This document shows, piece after piece, positions 20,910-28,562 of a stretch of 64,000 nt of DNA. The stretch comes from Polynucleobacter sp. MWH-Berg-3C6. Lineage in GTDB: Bacteria; Pseudomonadota; Gammaproteobacteria; Burkholderiales; Burkholderiaceae. Both the position numbers and the translations under genes were made by a program. The notes below the pieces were generated by a model. It saw nothing but the letters and a program-made list of their open reading frames with translations. It was not told the DNA's origin and did no database searches. Location of the stretch: NCBI RefSeq assembly GCF_018881855.1, contig NZ_JACVPN010000005.1, positions 223,287 to 287,286 of the forward strand. The letters run 5' to 3'. Position 1 is the first letter of the stretch, and each line of letters opens with the position of its first letter.

Positions 20910-20925
20910 ATTGACTTCGGTCAAT
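20910..20925 (-). promoter_or_regulatory. FNR/DNR-like palindrome upstream of oxc
   Basis: ATTGAC-TTCG-GTCAAT is a perfect 6+6 inverted repeat with a 4-base spacer, the geometry of FNR, DNR and related Crp-family boxes (TTGAY-N4-RTCAA). It is in the 211-base gap between the Crp/Fnr-type regulator gene stop (20970) and the oxc start (20758). It is a likely operator for oxc-frc; the exact promoter is not determined. Confidence 0.6.
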
Positions 20926-20969
20926 TTCCCCTGAATTCAGGCCCCTAAAGGAGCGCAAACCCATAAAAC

Positions 20970-21587
20970 TTAGATAAATAGCTCTTTATGCTTCGTTTTA
21001 AGGCGGCTCAAGGTCTCGGGGGAGAGGTTGAGATAGGCAGCCAACTCCTTTTTAGGGAGCAGCTCAAATAAGTCCTCGTATTTACGCAGAAAACGCTCTA
21101 CCCGGCCTGGGGCATCGAGCATATGCAAGGTAATGGTGTGAGCCATGATCTCGCTCATCAGGCGCATCACTTCGAACTCAAAGCTCTCTTTAAGGGACCT
21201 ATGCTGATCCAAGAATTCTGCCCACTTCTTGAGGGGCATCCGAGCCACTCGAGCCTTGGTTACAGAGGCAATACTGTAGGGTGCAGCGGTCTTGAGACGC
21301 CAAGCAGCATAACTGGTTTCAATATCTTTTTCGATAGCAAAACGCAGAATCATCTCTTTGGCATCGGCACTAGAAACAATGCGCTTCAAAATGCCATCTA
21401 AAACAAAGTATTGTTCCATCTGATGATCGCCCTGATGGAGCAAAATCTCTGATTTTTTGAGATCGGAAATCTCTAAATGCCGCTCTAATTCAGCCATCGC
21501 ATCCTGATTCAAGCTTTTTAAGACAGAGTTTTGACTTAACTGGAGACGAATCAGGTTTTTTTCGGGGTGCTTATCTAATGCTGTCAT
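20970..21587 (-). CDS. Crp/Fnr-family transcriptional regulator
   Basis: A 205-residue regulator with an N-terminal cyclic-nucleotide-binding-type beta barrel (about 30-125; ILLHQGDHQMEQYFVLDGIL) and a C-terminal helix-turn-helix: LPKKELAAYLNLSPETLSRL. The recognition helix holds E191-T-L-S194-R195, the E--SR pattern that FNR uses to read TTGA half-sites. It has no N-terminal cysteine cluster like FNR, and several barrel residues of cAMP-binding CRP are missing (no recognisable RxGE...RSAS phosphate cassette), so the effector is unknown. It lies immediately upstream of oxc on the same strand with an FNR-like palindrome between them; control of oxalate use is the natural inference. Confidence 0.85.
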   Translation of the reverse strand: MTALDKHPEKNLIRLQLSQNSVLKSLNQDAMAELERHLEISDLKKSEILLHQGDHQMEQYFVLDGILKRIVSSADAKEMILRFAIEKDIETSYAAWRLKTAAPYSIASVTKARVARMPLKKWAEFLDQHRSLKESFEFEVMRLMSEIMAHTITLHMLDAPGRVERFLRKYEDLFELLPKKELAAYLNLSPETLSRLKTKHKELFI

Positions 21588-21681
21588 GAATCCTTAATCC
21601 TAGACTCTCCATTGTAGGCTTTTTTACCCTCCAAATTAGATAAAAACCCTAATACGGACTGTAGTTAGGCTAGAATCAACT

Positions 21682-21872
21682 GGTCGTGGTGCTCTTTTGC
21701 ATTGCAATCGAGTTAAACGGGAAACACTAAACGTGTGCTGCCCCCGCAACGGTAGGTAAATACGCCTTTTGCTCATTTTTTAGGCGTCAGGAATCTGACA
21801 AAGCCACTGTGCGCGTCAATCGCATGGGAAGGCCAGATTCTGATATTTACTAGCCCGGATACCGGCCAAGAC
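21682..21872 (+). ncRNA. Cobalamin (B12) riboswitch
   Basis: This leader has the sequence marks of an adenosylcobalamin-class riboswitch: an early GGTGC, then AACGGGAAACAC, TGCCCCCGCAACGGTAGG, the B12-box GCCACTGTG at 21803-21811, and the closing GCCCGGATACCGGCC at about 21853-21867. It lies 157 bases before a TonB-dependent receptor start, a usual target. The stretch 21588-22028 has no gene. Downstream of the aptamer, GGACC (21893-21897) can pair with GGTCC (21921-21925) and may belong to the expression platform; no T-run follows it, so control may be at translation. Confidence 0.93.
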
Positions 21873-22028
21873 AGGTGGAATTTCGCGGACGGGGACCTTC
21901 GCGCGCCGATGACAGCGCCTGGTCCTAAGATCTTGCGCCCAATTGACGCCCGAACCCCTGCACATGAAATTCTGTTCGACCCAGCTTACGGGGAAGTGAG
22001 CTAGGCATTCGATAACAGGAAGCATGTC

Positions 22029-24164
22029 ATGAAACAGCAGTTCAGCAAGAAAAAGATCGCCTTATTCTGCGGCGCATTCTTTACCATCAGTAGTCCATCT
22101 TTAGCATTTGCCCAAAGTTCACAGTCCACTGTTGTTGTGACCGGCTCGCGCTTCGAAGAAAACCTGAATGAAGTTCCCGCGAATGTGAAAGTGATTACGC
22201 GTGATGAGATATCCAGTTCAACATCAAACAATATTCCCGATGTTCTCTCTCAAATTGGCGGCCTCAATGTCCGCAATATCAATGGTGGGGGTCAACTTAA
22301 CCTAGATGCCACAGTTGATATGGGTGGCTACGGAATGACCGCTGGAAGCACCACTCTGATATTGATTGATGGGCAAAGAATTAACCCAATTGATTCATCA
22401 TCGGTTATGTGGGAGTCCATTCCGATAGATTCGATTGAGCGGATTGAGGTCCTACAAGGAGGCGCCAGCGTTCAATATGGTAACGGTGCAGTCGGTGGCG
22501 TGATTAATATCATCACCAATGGAAATACCTCTAAGCTTAATCAAGCCAGCACAAGCTATGGCAGTTACAACACTCTCATTAACAATGCGATTCTTCGCGA
22601 TACATATCGAGATACCACCTATCAACTGACTGCTAATAGCTCCAATACCAATGGATGGAGACAAAATTCAGCAGCCAATGCTTATGCATTCGATGCGAAA
22701 GTTATTCAGAAATTTGGTGGGATAGACAAAATCTATACGGACGTCTTTTATGGCTATACAAATCAACAGCTTCCTGGCGCAGTCATTGGACAAGTGGGGA
22801 GCGGAAATCCGCAATCGGCTTATTTCAAAAATATTGGCGCAAATAATACCGTCAATAACTTGGGATTTCGTTTTGGCGGAACCAAAGAATTATCCAAGGG
22901 ATACATCGGGGAACTAGACACTTCATATACCAATAAAACTTCGTTTAATTACTACCCCTTTTATGACACGACAGCAGCCATCAATACCACTAGCGGTTTT
23001 CCAGTATGGTCAAACACCAACAATACGCTTTCTGGCTGGCAACTCAATCTTTCGCCTCGGGTGAAGGCTGACTTTGGCCCCCTGGGCACAACGATTGTGG
23101 GGTATGAGTTTAATAAAGCTGGACAGGGATCTGTTGGCTCCTATGGCTCAAATCAATTAAATAGCTACATGATTCCACAAGGCTACATTACCAATCCAAG
23201 CGGTCAAACCAATAACATTCAAAACGCTGCCCTATTGAATCAGTCGGTATATGGACTAATCAAGGTTCCAATTGCTAAAGGTATCAGCTTTGCAGGTGGC
23301 GCAAGACGCCAAACACAGCAAGCAAATACCTATTACTCTGCCGTCGGCTCAACTGATGGCCCCTCGAATGCAAACCAAACTTTTTCAGCCAATGCTGGAG
23401 ATGCCGCATTTAATTTCAATTACGCAAAGAATCAAAATCTCTACATAAAATGGAATCAATCGTATCGCTTTCCTAATATTGATGAATTTTGGGGCTCTGA
23501 CCCAACCACAGGTGTGCAAGTTTTTAATGGCATCTTGAGACCTCAAACTGCCCAGACCTATGAGCTTGGAGGCAATTGGTTGCTCCAAAGTCTAAAAGTA
23601 AATGGCTCCATATTCTCTTCTGTTTCTCAAAATGAAATTACTTACAACCCCATAACGGGGGCTAACTACAACTCCCCGAATAACATCAATCGACGGGGTG
23701 TGGTGATTGATTCATCTGTCAATCTCACCAATCGCATTAGTGTGGCGGGCGGCGGGAAGTTTCAGCGCTCATACTATGCTGATGGAATATATACGGGGCA
23801 ATCAATTGCAGTCACCCCCGATTTACTCTTGAATGCAAGAGCTAGCTATTTAATCGACCAAAGTTGGTCAATTGGTGGCATTGTCAACTACGTTAGTACT
23901 CAGCATTACGATGCCGGAACCAACACTACCGTTTATAACTCTCTAGCATTGATGCCCTCCTACACTGTCGGTGACGTGTACTTAAATTACAAAACAGGGG
24001 GATGGGATACTAAGTTCACAATCAAGAATGTCGGCAATGCTTTGTATGCAACTTACGGGGGTTATACCTCTACCCAGGGCGCAAGTGGATCATTTTCTAA
24101 CAATTACTACTACTACCCTAGTGACCGCAGAGCGTACTACTTAACAGCCAGATATACCTTTTGA
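22029..24164 (+). CDS. btuB: TonB-dependent outer membrane receptor, B12-regulated (BtuB-like)
   Basis: Outer membrane beta-barrel that imports cobalamin or a related corrinoid using TonB energy. The 711-residue precursor has a signal peptide (about 1-29, ending SLAFAQ), a TonB box just after it (STVVVTGSR), a plug domain with IERIEVLQGGASVQYGNGAVGGVINI (about 135-160), and a long Asn/Thr/Tyr-rich barrel ending in an aromatic residue (ARYTF), as porin-like barrels do. The substrate is inferred from the riboswitch directly upstream. The SD-like AGGAAG lies 7 bases before the start. No BtuCDF or other B12 transport genes are adjacent. Confidence 0.9.
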   Translation: MKQQFSKKKIALFCGAFFTISSPSLAFAQSSQSTVVVTGSRFEENLNEVPANVKVITRDEISSSTSNNIPDVLSQIGGLNVRNINGGGQLNLDATVDMGGYGMTAGSTTLILIDGQRINPIDSSSVMWESIPIDSIERIEVLQGGASVQYGNGAVGGVINIITNGNTSKLNQASTSYGSYNTLINNAILRDTYRDTTYQLTANSSNTNGWRQNSAANAYAFDAKVIQKFGGIDKIYTDVFYGYTNQQLPGAVIGQVGSGNPQSAYFKNIGANNTVNNLGFRFGGTKELSKGYIGELDTSYTNKTSFNYYPFYDTTAAINTTSGFPVWSNTNNTLSGWQLNLSPRVKADFGPLGTTIVGYEFNKAGQGSVGSYGSNQLNSYMIPQGYITNPSGQTNNIQNAALLNQSVYGLIKVPIAKGISFAGGARRQTQQANTYYSAVGSTDGPSNANQTFSANAGDAAFNFNYAKNQNLYIKWNQSYRFPNIDEFWGSDPTTGVQVFNGILRPQTAQTYELGGNWLLQSLKVNGSIFSSVSQNEITYNPITGANYNSPNNINRRGVVIDSSVNLTNRISVAGGGKFQRSYYADGIYTGQSIAVTPDLLLNARASYLIDQSWSIGGIVNYVSTQHYDAGTNTTVYNSLALMPSYTVGDVYLNYKTGGWDTKFTIKNVGNALYATYGGYTSTQGASGSFSNNYYYYPSDRRAYYLTARYTF

Positions 24165-24235
24165 GACTACTGGCCATAATCAAGGGCCCTCGGGCGAGTT
24201 TTCACAAGGCTTGATCAAAAAGCTACAATGGTGGA

Positions 24236-24517
24236 ATGTATGAGCCAAACCCTCTTTCCTCTGGCGATGTAGGTCTAGATGCCCTCAGTGCATCTATTCA
24301 ACGCCTGTCTGAAAAGATTGCCTTAGTTTCTGATGCAGTAAAAAACCTATCGCAGAACCGGGTTCATCTTGAAGGAAAAATTGAGGGTGCACAGAAGCGC
24401 ATTCAACATATCTTGAGTCGCCTACCAGAGCAAAGTGATGGTCGCCAACTGAACTTACTTGGCGAAGCTATTCCACCTACCAACGCAGAGGATGATAGTG
24501 AGCCAACAACGCATTGA
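24236..24517 (+). CDS. Small coiled-coil protein upstream of zapA
   Basis: A 93-residue soluble protein with a heptad-rich helix at about residues 15-60 (LSASIQRLSEKIALVSDAVKNL...) and a polar C-terminal tail. It sits immediately before zapA, overlapping its start by 20 bases, in the place where many beta- and gammaproteobacteria carry a short coiled-coil partner gene. A cell-division or ZapA-linked role is possible by position only; no named family is certain. Confidence 0.75.
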   Translation: MYEPNPLSSGDVGLDALSASIQRLSEKIALVSDAVKNLSQNRVHLEGKIEGAQKRIQHILSRLPEQSDGRQLNLLGEAIPPTNAEDDSEPTTH

Positions 24518-24848
24518 AGTAACCCTAGCTGGGCAAAAAATTACTCTCGCTACGAGCGTAGAGCACGAGCCTTTACTTCGTGCTGCTTGCGTCTTGGTTG
24601 ATGAGCAAATTCAACTGGCTATTAGCGGTGGCAATCGTAGCATTGAACGCGCCAGCATGATGGCTGCACTTAAAATTGCTGGCGACCTGATTAAGCTACA
24701 AAAAGAATCGCAGCAAAGCCCTTCTTCTAATGTGAGCTCTGATGAAGTTGCAAGACTGCAAGCAGAGATCCACACCCTTGAAGATCAGGTTGATGCTTTG
24801 ATGCAAACCCTTTCCCTGCCTGGTTCGCCAAGGCCAATAGTTCCTTGA
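24498..24848 (+). CDS. zapA: Cell division protein ZapA
   Basis: ZapA cross-links FtsZ filaments at midcell. The GTG at 24498 is favoured (protein MSQQRIEVTLAGQKI..., 116 residues): AGAGG at 24486-24490 is spaced 7 bases from it, whereas the ATG at 24492 would be 1 base away. The N-terminal domain matches the ZapA start (IEVTLAGQKITLATSVEHEPLLRAAC), followed by a long coiled coil rich in Glu and Gln to the end. The last ~38 bases of coding sequence appear to double as the 5' arm of the 6S RNA. Confidence 0.88.
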   Translation: MSQQRIEVTLAGQKITLATSVEHEPLLRAACVLVDEQIQLAISGGNRSIERASMMAALKIAGDLIKLQKESQQSPSSNVSSDEVARLQAEIHTLEDQVDALMQTLSLPGSPRPIVP

Positions 24849-25029
24849 ACCGATGCGCATGCATCCGGAACGATCTTTACCTTGTGGGCGTGAGCGTTTT
24901 GCTGATTCACAGTGCCAACTTAGACTTGGTTACTCCCTGAAACACTTAATGCACCCGAAACAGAGTAGCCGTTCCACCTTGAACCTTAGGGTTCAGGATG
25001 ACGGCCTAGCGGCCAAGGCGGGGAATCCA
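24811..25029 (+). ncRNA. ssrS: 6S RNA
   Basis: 6S RNA mimics an open promoter and sequesters sigma-70 RNA polymerase in stationary phase. The 3' part, CACCTTGAACC, AGGGTTCA and GACGGCCTAGCGGCC, then GGCGGGGAATCC, follows E. coli 6S closely, and the location after zapA is conserved. On the 5' side TTCGCCAAGGCCAATAGTTC then CTTGAACCGATG aligns with the E. coli 5' arm, and TTCCCTGCC at 24812-24820 can pair with GGCGGGGAA near the 3' end (one G-U). This puts the 5' end inside the zapA coding end. The central part is roughly 35 bases longer than in E. coli. Both ends are estimates. Confidence 0.85.
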
Positions 25030-25847
25030 TGTTACTAACTGATATTGCAATGCTCATGCTGTGCGGTAGCATCGCTGGTTTTCTGGCGGGGCTTCTTGGC
25101 ATCGGTGGAGGCATGATCCTCGTGCCCTTCATGATCTTGGTATTTAACCACCTCAATTTTGATCAAAGCGTCATCGTGCATATGGCAATTGCCACAGGGA
25201 TGGCAACCATTCTCTTTACGACAACCTCTGCCATTTGGGCGCATCACAAACATGGCTCCATTGATTGGAAATTGGTTGCAGCATTTAGCCCTGGATTGGT
25301 TGCAGGAAGCCTCATTGGTGGTAGTGAAATTTTTGAGGCACTCAACACCTCATGGCTATCACTCTTTTTTGCGATCTTTATTGTCTACACATCTATTCAG
25401 ATGATTCTGAATAAGAAACCTGGCGCCGGCCGTGAGTTACCTGGCGCCCTAGGATTATTTTCATTCGGGGGCTTTGCAGGCTGTCTAGCTAGCCTAGTTG
25501 GTGCAGGTGGCGCATTTATTACAGTGCCATTTATGCTCTGGTGCAATGTCAAACCCCATGTCGCCATGGCAAGCTCTTCTGGCTTAGGATTTCCGATTGC
25601 AGCAGCTGCAACCATTGGCTATATGTATGGCAGCTGGGACTACCCCAATCTACCTGCAGGATCTTTAGGTTTTGTATATGTGCCAGCGGTTGCCTGCATC
25701 GTGGCAGTCAGCATTTTTACTGCTCCGCTGGGAGCCAAGATGGCGCGTAAGCTCAATGTTGCTCAGCTCAAGCGTATCTTCGGTGTCATGTTGTTTTTCC
25801 TTGCAGCCTTCATGTTCAATGAAAGCCGCAAGGCATTTGGCTTCTAA
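25029..25847 (+). CDS. TauE/SafE (TSUP) family permease
   Basis: Membrane protein of the sulfite exporter TauE/SafE family, whose members move sulfite, sulfoacetate or other small organosulfur or organic anions. The 272-residue product has about eight hydrophobic helices and the repeated family motif: GFLAGLLGIGGGMILVPFMI near the N terminus and GCLASLVGAGGAFITVPFML in the second half. The substrate cannot be told. The ATG directly abuts the 3' end of the 6S RNA. Its stop (25845-25847) directly abuts the convergent matB stop. Confidence 0.88.
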   Translation: MLLTDIAMLMLCGSIAGFLAGLLGIGGGMILVPFMILVFNHLNFDQSVIVHMAIATGMATILFTTTSAIWAHHKHGSIDWKLVAAFSPGLVAGSLIGGSEIFEALNTSWLSLFFAIFIVYTSIQMILNKKPGAGRELPGALGLFSFGGFAGCLASLVGAGGAFITVPFMLWCNVKPHVAMASSSGLGFPIAAAATIGYMYGSWDYPNLPAGSLGFVYVPAVACIVAVSIFTAPLGAKMARKLNVAQLKRIFGVMLFFLAAFMFNESRKAFGF

Positions 25848-27371
25848 TTACTGCGTGTACTGCTGACGCAAAATATTCTTTTGCACTTTACCCATTGCAT
25901 TACGCGGTAAGTCAGCAACAATTTCTAAGCGCTTGGGAATCTTAAAGTTAGCAATCTGAGTTTTAAGCGTTGCAATCATTGCCTCGGCATTTAACTTCAC
26001 ACCCGCTTTAGGAACTACTACCGCCATCACAGCTTCGCCAAAGTCTGGATGCGGAATGCCGATCACGGCACTCTCATCTACACCATCCATATCGTCGATA
26101 AAGCCTTCGATCTCTTTTGGATACACGTTGTAGCCGCCAGAAATAATGAGGTCTTTACTACGGCCAACAATGCATAAGTAGTCTTTTGGAGCTTTGCCAC
26201 CATTGGCATCACCACCCCAACGTCCAACGTCGCCCGTCTTGAACCAACCGTCTTTAGTAAATTCTTCTGCGGTCTTCTCCGGCATGCGCCAGTAGCCTTT
26301 AAATATATTTGGGCCTTTAACCTGGATGCTACCGATTTCATCAACGCCGCATGGCTTATTGCTTTCATTCACGACGCGCACCTTAACGCCAGGCAATGGC
26401 AAGCCAACAGAACCGCCAACGCGAGCACCTTTATACGGATTAGAAACTAACATCACTGTTTCACTCATACCGTAGCGCTCTAGGATTGGCTGACCAATCA
26501 CTTGCTTGAAAGTATTAAATGTTTCTGTCAACAATGGTGCTGAACCAGAAATGAACAAGCGCATATTACGCGCCACCTTCTTATTAAAGCCTTTATCAGC
26601 CAACAAACGTACATAGAAGGTAGGTACGCCCATCATCACGGTAGATTGAGGCATGTGCTTAATCAATTGAGCCGTATCTAAACGTGGCAGCCAAATCATT
26701 TTGCTACCGTTAATTAATGCTCCATGCGCTGCGACAAATAATCCATGAACATGGAAGATAGGCAATGCATGTAGCAATACATCACCTTTTTTCCAGCCCC
26801 AGAATTTTTGCAAGACCTGAGCATTACTGCCCAAGTTTTTATGCGTCAGCATCGCACCCTTGCTACGGCCAGTAGTACCTGAGGTATACAGAATGGCTGC
26901 GAGGTCATCATCTTTAGCGGGGACCGTGGTGAACTTGTCGCTCAAGCCACCTGCACGCTCAAGTAAGGTACCTGTACGATTTTCATCAAGAGTAAAGACA
27001 TGCTTGGTACCCGCTTTCGCAGCTACCTTAGATACCCAAGAAAAGTTCTTGCTACTGCAAACCACTACAGCCGGCTCTGCATTCTCCAGAAAGTACTGGA
27101 TTTCAGCAGCCTGATAGGCAGTATTGAGTGGCAGATATACATAGCCTGCACGAATCGTAGCCAAATATAGAAAGAGAGCCTCGGGTGATTTCTCAACCTG
27201 GACAGCAACCCGAGAACCAGCGGGCAGCTTCAGACTCTTGAGTAGATTTGCCATCTTAGCGGTGGCGCCCTCAAGGTCAGCCCAGGAGTAATACAAACCA
27301 TCATGCGTTTCTAAAGCGCATGCTTTCTTATCTTTTGGAAACCCTTTTTCCAATAGTGAATATAAATTCAT
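25848..27371 (-). CDS. matB: Malonyl-CoA synthetase
   Basis: Acyl-AMP-forming enzyme expected to activate malonate to malonyl-CoA. The 507-residue protein matches rhizobial MatB over its length: VAVQVEKSPEALFLYLATIR, the phosphate loop LYTSGTTGRSKGAM (about residues 163-176), ILERYGMSET, FKGYWRMPEKTAEEF, the hinge SKDLIISGGYNVYPKE, and the C-terminal catalytic lysine in PRNAMGKVQKNIL. MatB-specific agreement plus a malonyl-CoA decarboxylase two genes upstream make malonate the likely substrate; methylmalonate is an alternative. It is 45 bases after the Bug-type binding protein gene. Confidence 0.92.
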   Translation of the reverse strand: MNLYSLLEKGFPKDKKACALETHDGLYYSWADLEGATAKMANLLKSLKLPAGSRVAVQVEKSPEALFLYLATIRAGYVYLPLNTAYQAAEIQYFLENAEPAVVVCSSKNFSWVSKVAAKAGTKHVFTLDENRTGTLLERAGGLSDKFTTVPAKDDDLAAILYTSGTTGRSKGAMLTHKNLGSNAQVLQKFWGWKKGDVLLHALPIFHVHGLFVAAHGALINGSKMIWLPRLDTAQLIKHMPQSTVMMGVPTFYVRLLADKGFNKKVARNMRLFISGSAPLLTETFNTFKQVIGQPILERYGMSETVMLVSNPYKGARVGGSVGLPLPGVKVRVVNESNKPCGVDEIGSIQVKGPNIFKGYWRMPEKTAEEFTKDGWFKTGDVGRWGGDANGGKAPKDYLCIVGRSKDLIISGGYNVYPKEIEGFIDDMDGVDESAVIGIPHPDFGEAVMAVVVPKAGVKLNAEAMIATLKTQIANFKIPKRLEIVADLPRNAMGKVQKNILRQQYTQ

Positions 27372-27416
27372 GAGACTCTCAAATCTAACTAGTAATAATG
27401 ATTAGCAATGCAGGTA

Positions 27417-28400
27417 TTAATCCAACTTGGCGCCAGAAGCTTTAGCCACTGCAGCCCAACGCTTGATATCGGCATTGACAAACTTACCAAATGCATCACC
27501 TGTCAAGTTTGGAGTGTCAGATCCGTTATTGGTCCAAATGGTTTTTAGTTCTGGATTATTGATAGCCTTTTGTACTTCAACAATCATCTTGTCGATGATT
27601 GGTTGAGGGGTACCCTTAGGTGCAAATAAGCCATACCAAGTAGATACTTCATAACCGACTAGACCTGCTTCTGCAGCTGTTGGCACATTCGGAAATCCTG
27701 GAGCACGCTTTTGTGAAGCCACTGCCAGGGCAACAATGGAGCCATTCTTAATTTGCGCAGCGGATGAACCTAAACCATCAAACTCAATGTCAACTTGACC
27801 GGCAATCAGGTCTTGCATTGCTGGGCCAGCGCCACGATATGGAATATGGGTAATAAACGTCTTTGTCAACATCTTGAACTGTTCACCAGCCAAGTGATGT
27901 GAAGAGCCATTACCTGCACTAGCGTAGTTGAATTTGCCAGGGTTCTTTTTCAGAAGCGCGATGAACTCTTTCAAATCCTTAACTTGTACGTTCTTCGGAT
28001 TTACAACGATGACTTGAGGAGGGTTTGCAATCATCGCCACTGGAATAAAGCTCTTCTCAATGTCGTAATCTAAATTTGGGTACATCGCTGGAGCAATCGC
28101 ATGGTGTGCTGCTCCCACAAAGAAGGAATAACCATCTGGAGCTGCTTTGGCTGCAATCGAGGCGCCGAGGGTACCACCTGCACCACCGCGGTTATCAATA
28201 ATGATTTGCTTACCCAACTGTTTAGTCAACTGTGCAGCCAACGGTCTTGCAAAAGCATCTGTACCACCACCCGCAGGGAAAGGTACGATAAAAGTAATCG
28301 GCTTATTAGGCCACTCTTGCGCAATCACCATCAAGGGTGCAGCACAAGCTAAGAATAGAAACTGCTTTACAAGGCTTGAAAATTTTAATTGCTTCAACAT
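27417..28400 (-). CDS. Bug/TctC-family periplasmic solute-binding protein
   Basis: Tripartite tricarboxylate transporter binding protein of the large Bug family of betaproteobacteria. ATG 28400 is chosen because GGAGGAG lies 6-12 bases before it; the product is 327 residues with a signal peptide (about 1-25: FLFLACAAPLMVIAQE). Family blocks: WPNKPITFIVPFPAGGGTDAFARPLA, IIIDNRGGAGGTLGASIAAKA, and YAGSGNGSSHHLAG-like YASAGNGSSHHLAGEQF. The setting between matB and malonyl-CoA decarboxylase suggests malonate as ligand. The membrane parts (TctAB) are absent here, as is common for Bug proteins. Confidence 0.9.
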   Translation of the reverse strand: MLKQLKFSSLVKQFLFLACAAPLMVIAQEWPNKPITFIVPFPAGGGTDAFARPLAAQLTKQLGKQIIIDNRGGAGGTLGASIAAKAAPDGYSFFVGAAHHAIAPAMYPNLDYDIEKSFIPVAMIANPPQVIVVNPKNVQVKDLKEFIALLKKNPGKFNYASAGNGSSHHLAGEQFKMLTKTFITHIPYRGAGPAMQDLIAGQVDIEFDGLGSSAAQIKNGSIVALAVASQKRAPGFPNVPTAAEAGLVGYEVSTWYGLFAPKGTPQPIIDKMIVEVQKAINNPELKTIWTNNGSDTPNLTGDAFGKFVNADIKRWAAVAKASGAKLD

Positions 28401-28562
28401 TTTTGTCTCCTCCACTTGCCATTTTTATTGGCTATATACACAACATTTAGGCATCAATAATGCCTTCTTATTTACTGCTTTGTGACGCTTAGCTTACTCC
28501 ATGAGCCCCTAGGCGAATACTCTTTGAATTCTGCCTTTGGGTGCCTCCTCCTCAATTCCTAT

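Noticed and set aside
24172..24216. Possible terminator after the TonB receptor (ATCAAG ... CTTGAT, with GCCC/GGGC inside)
   Set aside because: The stems are short and poorly stacked, and the A/T runs are not placed as in a rho-independent terminator.
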